The notes under the pieces are model-generated. The model saw nothing but the letters and a program-made list of their open reading frames with translations, searched no databases and was not told the DNA's origin. The position numbers were made by a program, and so were the translations under genes. A stretch of DNA of 62,897 bases from a virus, in IMG/VR virus record IMGVR_UViG_3300025030_000106, positions 1-62,897 of that record; one strand, 5' to 3'. Shown piece by piece: positions 39,886-47,596 of the stretch (its first letter is position 1; each line of letters opens with the position of its first letter).

Positions 39886-40073
39886 CCCGTCACCTCCTTC
39901 TCAATTCTCCTGCAGGTCTCGATCTCACCCTGAGTTTCAAGTTCAAAGCAAATGACATATACGACGCCGTCGTCGATTCCGTTGATTTCGTAGTCAGTTC
40001 CGACCTGCTCCTCAAACTGTGTTGCAAAGGCATCCGCTTGAACAGGGGTCATCATGCCGGTTTCATATTCCAT
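39882..40073 (-). CDS. Hypothetical protein
   Basis: 63 residues from ATG 40073 (SD AAGGAGG). Small acidic alpha/beta protein. No family recognised. Confidence 0.6.
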   Translation of the reverse strand: MEYETGMMTPVQADAFATQFEEQVGTDYEINGIDDGVVYVICFELETQGEIETCRRIEKEVTG

Positions 40074-40485
40074 TTTTTGTCGCCTCCTTGAATTTCTCCA
40101 GAGCCAAAAAATAGTCCAGAGCCACACCGGCGCCGGCTTCTGTGTGATGAACTCGACCCCGCTCAAAAACCACAGGCACGACGGGCCCACCAAACTCGTC
40201 GCACTGGATTTCGTGATAGGTTCCGTCGCCCGGACAGACAAAGACATAAGACGTGTGCAGGCTCTCGGTTTCCGAGAACCCGGTCAACGGCACAGGATAT
40301 CCAAGCTTTTCCAGTTCTTGAATGAAACGCCAGCCGTCTTCCATCGGATATGAGCACCAAGCAGCTCCTTTGTCTTCATAAGGCTGAATATCCTCGGCGT
40401 AGTCCTCGACGTCAAGGCCCAAGGCCTTCAACTTGGTGGCGTCTTCGTCTCTGATTTCAATCCGTGCGTAAATTGAGCTGCTCAT
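40063..40485 (-). CDS. Hypothetical protein
   Basis: 140 residues. Acidic N-terminus, then GYPVPLTGFSETESLHTSYV. No family recognised. Confidence 0.65.
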   Translation of the reverse strand: MSSSIYARIEIRDEDATKLKALGLDVEDYAEDIQPYEDKGAAWCSYPMEDGWRFIQELEKLGYPVPLTGFSETESLHTSYVFVCPGDGTYHEIQCDEFGGPVVPVVFERGRVHHTEAGAGVALDYFLALEKFKEATKNGI

Positions 40486-40486
40486 T

Positions 40487-40714
40487 TTACACCTCGTATG
40501 GCCAGGGTTCAGCCATTATATGACCCTTGAATATGGCCAAGACGGCATAGTCACGACCCTTGGCGGAAACCACTCCATCAGCCTTGACCACTTCTTTTCT
40601 GGCAGCCTTGACCGCGACGTCGACGTTAACCTCATCCACGAAAGCGGTGTAGATGTCAAACCCGAAGTTGTCCGTAGCGTAGTCCGGGCGCTGCAGGATT
40701 ATTGTGTACTTCAT
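40487..40714 (-). CDS. Hypothetical protein with hexamer-encoded segment
   Basis: 75 residues from ATG 40714 (SD GAGGAGGG). The GACGTCGACGTTAACC stretch encodes part of DEVNVDVAVKAARKE. No family recognised. Confidence 0.6.
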   Translation of the reverse strand: MKYTIILQRPDYATDNFGFDIYTAFVDEVNVDVAVKAARKEVVKADGVVSAKGRDYAVLAIFKGHIMAEPWPYEV

Positions 40715-40715
40715 T

Positions 40716-40958
40716 TCAGACCCTCCTCGCATTTTTGAACGCATGCAGGACCCGGCTCAAGGTCTCAGCATGTCCCCGGAGCCAGATCAAGGTCTCGGCC
40801 GCGGTCGCACCTTTCAGAGCGTTGGTGCCGTACCAGCCCTCGAAATCAAGGATAGCCTGGTGCTGGTCGGCTTCCTCTTTTGAATTGAATTCCCGGCCGT
40901 CCGACGTCTTATACGACGTCACCGTCGACGGAGTCCTAAACTTTAATAGTGCCGCCAT
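40716..40958 (-). CDS. Hypothetical protein
   Basis: 80 residues. SYKTSDGREFNSKEEADQHQ is like short phage proteins with a strand and a helix. Function unknown. Confidence 0.6.
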   Translation of the reverse strand: MAALLKFRTPSTVTSYKTSDGREFNSKEEADQHQAILDFEGWYGTNALKGATAAETLIWLRGHAETLSRVLHAFKNARRV

Positions 40959-40978
40959 TCTTGACCTCCTAGCATTGG

Positions 40979-41224
40979 TTATCCTGCATTAAACGAAGCA
41001 CAAATCACACCTTGTTTGGTGCCTTTCACAGCCTTCCCTAGAAACTTGACTATTACATCATCTGGACTATTGCACCAAGCATCAGAGGGTTCACTAAACA
41101 CTTTTGGCAGCCCGGTTGAAGGGTCCATATGTTTTGCGATTTTAGCACTTTTTGCTGCAACAACTGCAGAATCAAAAGTCTCATAGCCCCAATTAGTCGA
41201 TTGCGAGATTAGATACAGTCGCAT
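40979..41224 (-). CDS. Conserved small phage protein
   Basis: 81 residues from ATG 41224. MRLYLISQSTNWGYETFDSA is a start I recall from several phage proteins. Function unknown. Confidence 0.65.
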   Translation of the reverse strand: MRLYLISQSTNWGYETFDSAVVAAKSAKIAKHMDPSTGLPKVFSEPSDAWCNSPDDVIVKFLGKAVKGTKQGVICASFNAG

Positions 41225-41423
41225 TCTTGACCTCCTCAAAGAATTTTTCGTCACTCCAGCTTTCAGTGTCGAGTATAATCCTGAGCCCGATCAAGTCATT
41301 AACCATAGTCAGGTTACTCTCCAAGCAGGTCGGGATCGTGAATTGATTGATGGCTCGGGTCAAGCTCTTGCGCTGCTTTTTGAGCAACTCCAAGTCCACG
41401 TTTTTAATGATCAGATCGGACAT
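41193..41423 (-). CDS. Hypothetical protein
   Basis: 76 residues from ATG 41423, mostly helical. Overlaps both neighbours. No family recognised. Confidence 0.62.
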   Translation of the reverse strand: MSDLIIKNVDLELLKKQRKSLTRAINQFTIPTCLESNLTMVNDLIGLRIILDTESWSDEKFFEEVKNATVSNLAID

Positions 41424-41977
41424 CAGGTTACCTCCTTCAGAAAGCAATCTTTCAAAGTGTTCCGGCGGATTCTGACTGTCACATGATCCCCCAGACTCTC
41501 CAAGCACAAAGGCTTCAGCTGAGTAACCAGGAAGTGTGACCGGCCTTTGCCGTCGGAAAAATGGATCGGCCGGGTTTCGATCTGCATCCCGACTTTGAGT
41601 TTGAACACCTTGCCCTTGGCAATATTATCCCAACACTTCCGACGCCACTCCAAGGCATACTCGTGGGCAGTGGGCGTGAGCAGGTTCAGGATCCGTTCCG
41701 GGCACTGAGCCTCGCATGGACCGACGGATTCGTCCATATCCTTGTAGCCGGTGTCGTAATCGTCTTTCGGTCGGTAATCCAAGAGAAAGACGTAGGCCAC
41801 GACATAGGGGTCTTGACCCGCCCGGGTGATCCTCACCGCCATGTAGGCCGTCCTGAACTTGACAATAGCGCAGTCGAGCATCTCCCATTTTGTGCCTTTG
41901 TCATTTGTGCAGTCGGTCTCTCCTCTGAGAAATTCCTTAATCGGTTGCGTTCCGCGGTGCGTGTATGTCCAGCCCAT
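41423..41977 (-). CDS. DUF6927-like conserved phage protein
   Basis: 184 residues. The start MGWTYTHRGTQPIKEFLRGE and the pattern AIVKFRTAYMAVRIT recall the DUF6927-type phage proteins. Function unknown. The stop overlaps the next start (TGATG). Confidence 0.65.
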   Translation of the reverse strand: MGWTYTHRGTQPIKEFLRGETDCTNDKGTKWEMLDCAIVKFRTAYMAVRITRAGQDPYVVAYVFLLDYRPKDDYDTGYKDMDESVGPCEAQCPERILNLLTPTAHEYALEWRRKCWDNIAKGKVFKLKVGMQIETRPIHFSDGKGRSHFLVTQLKPLCLESLGDHVTVRIRRNTLKDCFLKEVT

Positions 41978-41979
41978 AT

Positions 41980-42195
41980 TTATGCCTCCTCGGTTGCTTT
42001 CTTTATTGCATCTTCGATAGGCTGCTTGTTTTTGCTGCAGATTAGGAGCGCACGAGCCAATTTACATGCCTCCAACAAGTCAGGAGCAGCGGCCATAAGG
42101 GTAGCGTGTTCCTTTTCGTAGGTTACGGCAATATTGTTGCCTTTGTCGTCGACGACCAGCCCTTGATGGTTTCCTGTCTTTGCTACATGCCACAT
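41980..42195 (-). CDS. Conserved small phage protein
   Basis: 71 residues. NIAVTYEKEHATLMAAAPDL and LLEACKLAR form a motif seen in very many phage hypothetical proteins. Function unknown. Confidence 0.7.
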   Translation of the reverse strand: MWHVAKTGNHQGLVVDDKGNNIAVTYEKEHATLMAAAPDLLEACKLARALLICSKNKQPIEDAIKKATEEA

Positions 42196-42207
42196 AATCA
42201 GATCCTC

Positions 42208-42387
42208 CTATTTGATTTGACAAAGCCCAGCTTCGATCAGGCCTATTGCCATCCGCTGATACGACCCCTGCAGTTGCCAGACGATTCCGAAATCGATCAG
42301 GCTTTGAAACCCCTCGATCACGGCGTCTTCGTCAAGCCGGCCGTCTTCGTAGGCATTAATAAAGCTGACGACGTCGACGTTGCTCAT
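42208..42387 (-). CDS. Conserved small phage protein (DUF7417-like)
   Basis: 59 residues from ATG 42387. EDGRLDEDAVIEGFQSLIDF and GIVWQLQGSYQR follow a pattern common in podo- and siphophages. Function unknown. Its first codons are a GACGTCGACGTT stretch. Confidence 0.65.
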   Translation of the reverse strand: MSNVDVVSFINAYEDGRLDEDAVIEGFQSLIDFGIVWQLQGSYQRMAIGLIEAGLCQIK

Positions 42388-42389
42388 GC

Positions 42390-43010
42390 TCAGATCTCCT
42401 CTTTTAACTTGATTTCTGTTTCTTCTCGGATTTCTTTCCAGTCGATTTCTTTTTCATCCCTCGGTAGATCCTTGACCCAGTCGTCAAGTTTGACACAAAA
42501 TTCAGAGCAATATCTCCAGAATTTACTTGGGTTGAGAGTCCCGTCTTTTCGAAGAATTTGTCTGGCGCCGGGGAGAAATCTGGGTTCTTGCATCAAATAC
42601 AAGGCCATCATCCACGTTCCTGCATTTGTCCAGCCTTGATATCGAATTTCTGCCTGACGTTTCTTTTGAGCCTCATTCCGGATTATCCAAGGTTTGTGCC
42701 CGGGGGTATGCCCGGCCGGAACACCATAAGGTTCAAGATCAGAACTCCAGATCTCCCGCGGGTACCAATCTGTTTCCCAGTGGCACCAAGGCTGGGAATA
42801 CCCATCAAGGCGAATTTGCACATTACCAACTTGGGATTTGTTACACTTATCAGGAGGGGCGTCAACGACTCGCCCCCACTCTCCTTGGGCACAATACAGA
42901 TATCGATCTCCAAACAAGCTTGTTTTGAAAATGTTTCTGGTGACCCTGACGATGTCGCCGAGGTGGAAGAAATGGCCACGGCAGCCATCTGGGTAATACG
43001 TGGTTCTCAT
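42390..43010 (-). CDS. Conserved phage protein
   Basis: 206 residues. GWTNAGTWMMALYLMQEP resembles the NGWxNxxTW motif of a common phage domain (DUF7249-like). The N-terminal half is separate and aromatic-rich. Function unknown. Confidence 0.65.
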   Translation of the reverse strand: MRTTYYPDGCRGHFFHLGDIVRVTRNIFKTSLFGDRYLYCAQGEWGRVVDAPPDKCNKSQVGNVQIRLDGYSQPWCHWETDWYPREIWSSDLEPYGVPAGHTPGHKPWIIRNEAQKKRQAEIRYQGWTNAGTWMMALYLMQEPRFLPGARQILRKDGTLNPSKFWRYCSEFCVKLDDWVKDLPRDEKEIDWKEIREETEIKLKEEI

Positions 43011-43162
43011 GCCCGCGCCCTCTTTCGATTTGCTTCCATGGTAAAGACCTGAAATTCGACTACGCGCTGGCCGGTGGGCCGAAACGTGGTGACCGCCTTG
43101 ACCGGGCGCTTTCTCTTGTCCTCAAAGTACTGTACTGCACAAACCTGACGCTCTGTTTTCAT
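43007..43162 (-). CDS. Small basic hypothetical protein
   Basis: 51 residues from ATG 43162 (SD AAGGAG). A GGTAGTTTTAAACTAC palindrome lies just upstream of the SD. The C-terminus is basic. The stop overlaps the next ATG (ATGA). Confidence 0.55.
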   Translation of the reverse strand: MKTERQVCAVQYFEDKRKRPVKAVTTFRPTGQRVVEFQVFTMEANRKRARA

Positions 43163-43183
43163 TTTGATTCTCCTTTTTGTCTG

Positions 43184-43200
43184 GGTAGTTTTAAACTACT
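43184..43200. repeat. Dispersed palindrome, copy 1
   Basis: GGTAGTTTTAAACTACT, one end base off the perfect 17-mer. It lies upstream of the SD of the 43007-43162 gene and overlaps the stop of the previous gene. Confidence 0.75.
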
Positions 43201-43387
43201 GGTTACCTAAACTATTTTCGAGTTCCCGAAGTCGATCGTGCTCCCAAGGTGTGGCCAGCTTCCCACGGCAGGCCCGACGTAAATAATCCATCTCGCGCAG
43301 GTTGTTTATTCTGTGCATATGCCCAATAGCGTCCGGGTAGTTTGCAGCCATGTTGTGCCAGTCGTCGGCGGTTAAGTGTGGGAACAT
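43196..43387 (-). CDS. Hypothetical protein
   Basis: 63 residues, helical and charged. No family recognised. Confidence 0.6.
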   Translation of the reverse strand: MFPHLTADDWHNMAANYPDAIGHMHRINNLREMDYLRRACRGKLATPWEHDRLRELENSLGNQ

Positions 43388-43395
43388 CGTTCACC

Positions 43396-43611
43396 TCACG
43401 CCGCGGCAGTGGCCAGGAGTCCAAGAATGAGCAGACCCCGGGCGGTTATCGGATAGGGAACGCCGCCGAGCGGATACTCGTCGTAGCTCCAAACGAAATG
43501 GGGAACCACGTCAAATCCGCGTTCCGCCATGCGATCCACCCAAGGTTGCGGCAGGGCATTGTCGAACACTTTCAGGCCTTTTGATTTTGCAACTTCATCT
43601 TTTGTCGGCAT
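43396..43611 (-). CDS. Hypothetical protein
   Basis: 71 residues. Polar body with an Ala/Leu-rich C-terminus (ARGLLILGLLATAAA) that may be a membrane tail. Confidence 0.6.
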   Translation of the reverse strand: MPTKDEVAKSKGLKVFDNALPQPWVDRMAERGFDVVPHFVWSYDEYPLGGVPYPITARGLLILGLLATAAA

Positions 43612-43614
43612 GGT

Positions 43615-44004
43615 TCAGTCCTCCTTTAGTTTCCAGATCAGCCATGGTGTGGTGCGTTCTGTTGTGAAACTCGTGCCACCATCTTGGAAGGTGTGCATAA
43701 GCTCTCTGTCAAAGTGGCTGAAGTGCCTGGGCAGCCATTGGGCGACGGCGTAGTCCTTGACGTAGACCTTGGCGTCTGTAGCCAGGTCGGGCAGGGGCGC
43801 TGTTTCTTTGGGGAGAGGGAACTCGTGCCAATAGAGATCGGGATAGAGATCCCGGTGATCAAATTTACCCTTAAGATTGTACCATCTTTTGAAATCTTCC
43901 CTAAAAATGACCTCGATATCGTCGACGTAAATGTTACTGATCACGCCCCAGCCCGACGTCACTGACCAGACTTTGTCACCAATCTTCACATTTTTGAATT
44001 TCAT
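43615..44004 (-). CDS. SH3-like hypothetical phage protein
   Basis: 129 residues. VKIGDKVWSVTSGWGVISNI is an SH3/KOW-like start found in several phage proteins. Function unknown. The start overlaps the stop of the repeat protein upstream. Confidence 0.65.
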   Translation of the reverse strand: MKFKNVKIGDKVWSVTSGWGVISNIYVDDIEVIFREDFKRWYNLKGKFDHRDLYPDLYWHEFPLPKETAPLPDLATDAKVYVKDYAVAQWLPRHFSHFDRELMHTFQDGGTSFTTERTTPWLIWKLKED

Positions 44005-44711
44005 TTCTCAACCTCCTGGAATAATTGATAAATTATGGAGTTAAATTCAATTCGAGCAGCGTCCCAAGCAGCATCCCGAGCAGCGTCCCAAGCAGCGTCC
44101 CAAGCAGCGTCCTGAGCAGCGTCCCGAGCAGCGCCCCGAGCAGCGCCCCAAGCAGCGTCCCGAGCAGCGCCCCGAGCAGCGCCCCAAGCAGCGTCCCGAG
44201 CAGCGCCCCGAGCAGCGCCCCAAGCAGCATCCCAAGCAGCGTCCCAAGCAGCGTCCCAAGCAGCGGCCCAAACAGCGTCCCGAGCAGCGCCCCAAACAGC
44301 GCCCCAAACAGCGTCCCGAGCAGCGCCCCGTAGGGATTCGTCAGCTGTCTTGAGGTAGTTTAGAACTACCTCCGGGCAGTTGGGACAGAGATGAATAATG
44401 CTCAGAGCTTGATCACAGGCGAAACGCCGCAGGAGTTGAGTGACATTGATAGATTGCAGGATAATGCGCTCGCGCCCGACCCATTTGTCGATAGGATTTC
44501 CATGCGAAATCATTTTTCCTCTGAGTTTGACATGGTGAAGAATGGCTCCTGGAGCAAATTGTAAGGCGTCAAAAGGTTCCTCGCTCATATGCAAACCGGA
44601 TTCGCAGGGGATGACAGCACCTTTGTGCCGGAGGATCTTCCCGACGTCAGGAATGGTTGAGCCATCTCGAAGGGTGTTATTTGTGAAATGCCAGCCGAGT
44701 TTTGTTTGCAT
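44001..44711 (-). CDS. DUF7666-like protein with ~23 tetrapeptide repeats
   Basis: 236 residues. The N-terminal ~130 residues (LGWHFTNNTLRDGSTIP ... ESGLHMSEEPFDALQFAPG) fit a phage domain I recall as DUF7666. Then residues ~133-223 are repeats of AA-[W/R/V/Q]-[D/G] coded by 12-bp units like GCGTCCCAAGCA. The array would form a long helix with a Trp/Arg stripe and an Ala/Asp face. The repeats are prone to slippage and likely vary between relatives. Confidence 0.75.
   Translation of the reverse strand: MQTKLGWHFTNNTLRDGSTIPDVGKILRHKGAVIPCESGLHMSEEPFDALQFAPGAILHHVKLRGKMISHGNPIDKWVGRERIILQSINVTQLLRRFACDQALSIIHLCPNCPEVVLNYLKTADESLRGAARDAVWGAVWGAARDAVWAAAWDAAWDAAWDAAWGAARGAARDAAWGAARGAARDAAWGAARGAARDAAQDAAWDAAWDAARDAAWDAARIEFNSIIYQLFQEVEK
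44040..44332. repeat. 12-bp tandem repeat array inside the 44001-44711 gene
   Basis: About 24 units of a GCGTCCCAAGCA-type 12-mer with changes mainly in the third and fourth codons. A second array of the same unit is at 45080-45310. Confidence 0.85.
44352..44370. repeat. Dispersed palindrome, copy 2
   Basis: AGGTAGTTTAGAACTACCT, one mismatch between arms, inside the 44001-44711 coding region. Confidence 0.6.
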
Positions 44712-44889
44712 TGCAAACCTCCTCTTTGTTAAATTTCCCGGAAGTATAGGTTTTGTCTATAGCACCGTAGACGTCTTCGCATTCGTAAACTTGTACGTTT
44801 TGTGCAACGTCTGGCGTTGGCGTCAGGCAGTTGAGGATCATCCCCAGGGTTAACCCCAGGGTGAGGCTAATAAGGATTGCTTTTAGCAT
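44677..44889 (-). CDS. Small exported protein
   Basis: 70 residues from ATG 44889 (SD GGAGG). Hydrophobic N-terminus LKAILISLTLGLTLGMILNC, then a short polar domain with two Cys. Might be a lipoprotein but the lipobox (ILNC) is poor. Confidence 0.6.
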   Translation of the reverse strand: MLKAILISLTLGLTLGMILNCLTPTPDVAQNVQVYECEDVYGAIDKTYTSGKFNKEEVCNANKTRLAFHK

Positions 44890-45022
44890 GCTGCCTCCTT
44901 TCATTCTGAGCCAGACATCTCTGGATCTTTTCTTCTTTCTTAATAGCAGGGTCTTCCGGTTTATAATCTCGACGGAATTCCCGACGTTGACGTTGCTCTC
45001 TTGTGGGGAATTGGATGATCAT
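44867..45022 (-). CDS. Small basic protein
   Basis: 51 residues from ATG 45022 (SD GAGGAGG). Rich in Arg, Gln and Lys (REQRQRREFRRDYKPED), likely nucleic-acid binding. Overlaps the next gene by 23 bases. Confidence 0.55.
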   Translation of the reverse strand: MIIQFPTREQRQRREFRRDYKPEDPAIKKEEKIQRCLAQNERRQHAKSNPY

Positions 45023-45035
45023 GATGTGGCCTCCT

Positions 45036-45614
45036 CTACTTTGAGTCTGTGACCATTCTGATGAGCTGCTCACACTGTTTTTGTCGAGCAGCGTCCTGAG
45101 CAGCGTCCTGAGCAGCGTCCTGAGCAGCGTCCTGAGCAGCGGCCTGAGCAGCGGCCTGAGCAGCGTCCTGAGCAGCGCCCCAAGCAGCGCCCCAAGCAGC
45201 GCCCCAAGCAGCGCCCCAAACAGCGCCCCGAGCAGCGGCCTGAGCAGCGCCCCGAGCAGCGCCCCAAGCAGCGTCCCAAGCAGCGTCCCAAGCAGCGTCC
45301 TGAGCAGCAGTTAATTCTTCTGCAGTGGCCTGCCCGTGGGCAAATCGTTCAGCAACGTTGCAGGCAGCAATACTGCGCGGATCCGGATCTTTGATAAGTT
45401 TCAAGGCTTCTCGGGCACACCAAACTGCAAAAAGTCTCAGTGTCTTCGAATCAATGGCCTCTTCCCTGAGCACGACCCAAAGCCGATCCTCGATAGGAAC
45501 GTTGTCAGCTCTGAGGACGTCAAGAGCGGTCCCTTGCCAGTCCTTGGGGATGAACTTGATCGGGTCATAACATGGATCCCAAGAGCAAATGAGTTTGTAC
45601 GTTAACGTTTTCAT
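45036..45614 (-). CDS. Protein with ~19 tetrapeptide repeats
   Basis: 192 residues. The N-terminal ~100 residues (LFAVWCAREALKLIKDPDPR, SIAACNVAERFAHGQATAEE) are a domain I recall from phage proteins that end in Ala/Trp repeats, sometimes labelled putative immunity proteins. Residues ~102-177 are AA-[W/Q/R]-[D/G/A] repeats of the same 12-bp unit as the 44001 gene, with more Gln units. A short helical tail follows. Confidence 0.72.
   Translation of the reverse strand: MKTLTYKLICSWDPCYDPIKFIPKDWQGTALDVLRADNVPIEDRLWVVLREEAIDSKTLRLFAVWCAREALKLIKDPDPRSIAACNVAERFAHGQATAEELTAAQDAAWDAAWDAAWGAARGAAQAAARGAVWGAAWGAAWGAAWGAAQDAAQAAAQAAAQDAAQDAAQDAAQDAARQKQCEQLIRMVTDSK
45080..45310. repeat. 12-bp tandem repeat array inside the 45036-45614 gene
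   Basis: About 19 units of GCGTCCTGAGCA/GCGCCCCAAGCA type. Same unit as in the gene at 44001, which suggests duplication or gene conversion between the two. Confidence 0.85.
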
Positions 45615-45688
45615 AGTAGTGGTCTCCTGTTTGGTTTTAAAGGTCCCCTCTGGGGGCTGGAATGACTCTTCCTGCTCTTTTTGGAATT

Positions 45689-46096
45689 TTAGGGTAGGGT
45701 GGGCTGGGTTTTGAGTTCCAGTTCGTGTATGAGCACTTTGATGGCCAGGATGAGGTCTCGTTTAATCCAGTAGCAGGCTTTGTCTGTTTCTGCATTGGCA
45801 TACCTGTAGTAGAGAGACCTTCCACGATTGCCCCAGCAACCTTTAGAATGGTATCGTTGGGATCTTGGTGGTTCAGGATCCCAAACAGTTCTTAATGGAC
45901 AAACAGGTTCACATTCACAATGTCTTTGATTTGAGCCTACTGTGATGCCAGAGTAGTTTTGAACTACCCACTCGCAGGCCGGCCAGTTGTTGTAATACTC
46001 AGGTGTTTGCTGCGGATTATTCGGGGGAAATGTGTCTGAGAATGCTTCTGTGAACCGCAGGCACTCTTTCAGGCATTCTTCGAGTGTGAATTTCAT
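45689..46096 (-). CDS. Hypothetical protein
   Basis: 135 residues from ATG 46096; the frame is open to 46270, so an earlier start is possible. ACEWVVQNY and CECEPVC segments. No family recognised. Confidence 0.55.
   Translation of the reverse strand: MKFTLEECLKECLRFTEAFSDTFPPNNPQQTPEYYNNWPACEWVVQNYSGITVGSNQRHCECEPVCPLRTVWDPEPPRSQRYHSKGCWGNRGRSLYYRYANAETDKACYWIKRDLILAIKVLIHELELKTQPTLP
45953..45969. repeat. Dispersed palindrome, copy 3
   Basis: GTAGTTTTGAACTACCC, one mismatch, inside the 45689-46096 coding region. Confidence 0.55.
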
Positions 46097-46136
46097 TGGG
46101 TTTAAGGTCCTGCTTGAGTTTTGATTCGAGTCCGAA

Positions 46137-46877
46137 TTATGAACGGTGAACAATGGTTTGCCGTCTGCCAGCAATGCCTCCAGCTCGTGAGAGAAATGAG
46201 TTCTCAGGTGTGTAGCCTTTGTTACAGTCTTTTCTGAGGACGTATTTCTTGCCGTTGTAGTCAGGATCAAAGACTTCTCCGAAGTTTGGTTGGGAAATGG
46301 CCCAACCGAGAAACCAGACGAAATCCTGTGCCCAAAGAGGATCCATTGAGGTTCTGAGCCGCTTGGACCTTTCTCTTATTTTAGTCCAGGTGGTATACAT
46401 TTCGTGCTTAGTTTTGCAGGTGTTAAAGATGTCTTTAGGCCAGGCACCCTTTTCCGGGCCGATGCAGCCGCAAGACAGAATTGAATGCGGATTCTTGGAT
46501 CGCTTGGTGAACCTTTTGCCACAAAGGCAGAGTCCGGTGTAGACGTTTTTGTGACGCCGGAGCTGGCTCCAGAAGTTGTATTTGATGTTTTTCTTCAAGT
46601 CTTCGGCGTACTCCTTTTGGAGTTCGATTCGCTGGGGATATCTTTTGCAGCCGCAACTTTCAGTGTGTCCTGAAACCAAATTTCGTCTCAAAACTGAAAA
46701 TGATTCGGAGGTGTTGCATTCACAGGTTACAAGCCAGGCTGTTCTTCCGAGATATCTTTCCACAGTGAGCTTGCCAAACTTCTTGCCAGTGAGATCTTCC
46801 TTGAGTGGTCGTCCCAAAAGAGTCTTATTTACGTAAGTGCTTAGAATATCTACAATTGGTGGTTTTTTTGATCCCAT
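46137..46877 (-). CDS. Diverged phage HNH/AP2-type homing endonuclease-like protein
   Basis: 246 residues. The first half has repeats of a zinc/AP2-like unit (GKKFGKLTVERYLGRTAWLV, CECN ... SGHTESCGCKR; LCLCGKRF ... SILSCGCIG). The second half, MYTTWTKIRERSKRLR ... GWAISQP ... RKDCNKGYTPENSFL, follows the phage HNH family (YxxWxxMxxR ... LxRxDNxxGYxPEN) with changed catalytic positions, so activity is uncertain. Confidence 0.68.
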   Translation of the reverse strand: MGSKKPPIVDILSTYVNKTLLGRPLKEDLTGKKFGKLTVERYLGRTAWLVTCECNTSESFSVLRRNLVSGHTESCGCKRYPQRIELQKEYAEDLKKNIKYNFWSQLRRHKNVYTGLCLCGKRFTKRSKNPHSILSCGCIGPEKGAWPKDIFNTCKTKHEMYTTWTKIRERSKRLRTSMDPLWAQDFVWFLGWAISQPNFGEVFDPDYNGKKYVLRKDCNKGYTPENSFLSRAGGIAGRRQTIVHRS

Positions 46878-47326
46878 GAATGGCTCCAGAGAAGAAAGGG
46901 GTTATTAGATAATGATAGAATAGCACAGAGATAACAGAAATACTAGGTAAAATGTCACCCTACCAGGGCTTGGAAAATCTTTACTATATAAAAAAAAATT
47001 CTCTATGTACCCCTCGAATTTTTCCCTCGCGAAGGACTTTTTATAGTAGTGGTAGGGTAATAGTAATAAAGTAAAAATGTTAACCTATTGTTAATGGGGC
47101 ATTTTGAGGTTCAGAAATAGTTCTCTCGAGTTTGGCCAAAAAACTGACTTTTAGGCCCGATGCTCTGTCATTCCTGGCATAGTTTATTTTTTAGCTATTT
47201 TTGTGTGCATATGCTCAGAATGTTTTTTATAAAATACTATGTCATTTTTGACACACTTATTTTTTTGATTAAACTTTTGGGCCTGAAGCTCGACAGAAAT
47301 CTTTTACAAGGTTTATGAGTCTCTAG

Positions 47327-47398
47327 AAAACATTATGCGACATTGGAGAAGAATTTTTGGGACTATTTCAGGAAAGTGAAAAACATTATGCGACATTG
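47327..47398. repeat. Pair of 19-bp direct repeats
   Basis: AAAACATTATGCGACATTG occurs at 47327-47345 and 47380-47398, 53 bases apart, in the gene-free region. Iteron-like or regulator-binding sites are possible. Confidence 0.75.
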
Positions 47399-47461
47399 TG
47401 GACGTTAACGTCGACGTCTTGAGGATGTTAGGCCGGCCCACTCGCCAAAAAATTTCTATGC

Positions 47462-47505
47462 TTGACAGGATGAAAAAAAGACTGTAACGTCACGATTGAC
47501 GTTAC
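47462..47505 (+). promoter_or_regulatory. Promoter with palindrome, unit 1
   Basis: TTGACA (47462-47467), 17-bp spacer, TAACGT. The -10 lies inside the inverted repeat GTAACGTC-ACGATT-GACGTTAC (47484-47505). A near-identical unit is at 47553. Transcription would run only to the terminator at 47514-47548. Confidence 0.5.
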
Positions 47506-47513
47506 AAAACACG

Positions 47514-47548
47514 AAAAAAGGGGCGCCCAATCGAGCACCCCTTTTTTT
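47514..47548. terminator. Bidirectional rho-independent terminator
   Basis: AAAAAAGGGG ... CCCCTTTTTTT with a 14-base loop. It can end the short plus transcript from unit 1 and the minus-strand gene 47593-47922. Confidence 0.75.
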
Positions 47549-47552
47549 ATTG

Positions 47553-47596
47553 TTGACAGGCTAGAAAAAAGTTTGTAACGTCACGATTGACGTTAC
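47553..47596 (+). promoter_or_regulatory. Promoter with palindrome, unit 2
   Basis: TTGACA (47553-47558), 17-bp spacer, TAACGT, and the same inverted repeat GTAACGTC-ACGATT-GACGTTAC (47575-47596), which overlaps the stop of the minus gene. Its transcript would be antisense to that gene. Confidence 0.45.

Larger units (their letters stand above)
46878..47592. other. 715-bp gene-free, AT-rich region, candidate origin or regulatory region
   Basis: No convincing ORF on either strand. It holds poly-A/T runs, a 19-bp direct repeat (47327 and 47380), two imperfect copies of an ACTTTTRGGCCYGA-type element (near 47146 and 47270), a GACGTTAACGTCGACGTC cluster at 47401, and two copies of a promoter-plus-palindrome unit around a terminator. 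Base composition is clearly lower in GC than the flanking genes. Confidence 0.6.

Noticed and set aside
44025-44333. Plus-strand ORF rich in SSVPSSVPSS repeats opposite the 44001-44711 gene
   Set aside because: It is the antisense reading of the 12-bp tandem array; no SD, and the minus gene has a conserved-looking N-terminal domain and overlapping neighbours.
44040-45310. CRISPR array
   Set aside because: The regular 12-bp units have no unique spacers; they are coding tandem repeats.
45081-45314. Plus-strand Ser/Val/Leu repeat ORF
   Set aside because: Antisense shadow of the second tetrapeptide array; the minus frame is continuous with a recognisable domain.
46137-46877. Intact HNH homing endonuclease
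   Set aside because: The family pattern is visible but the expected R-x-D-N and catalytic His are altered, so I list it only as a diverged member.
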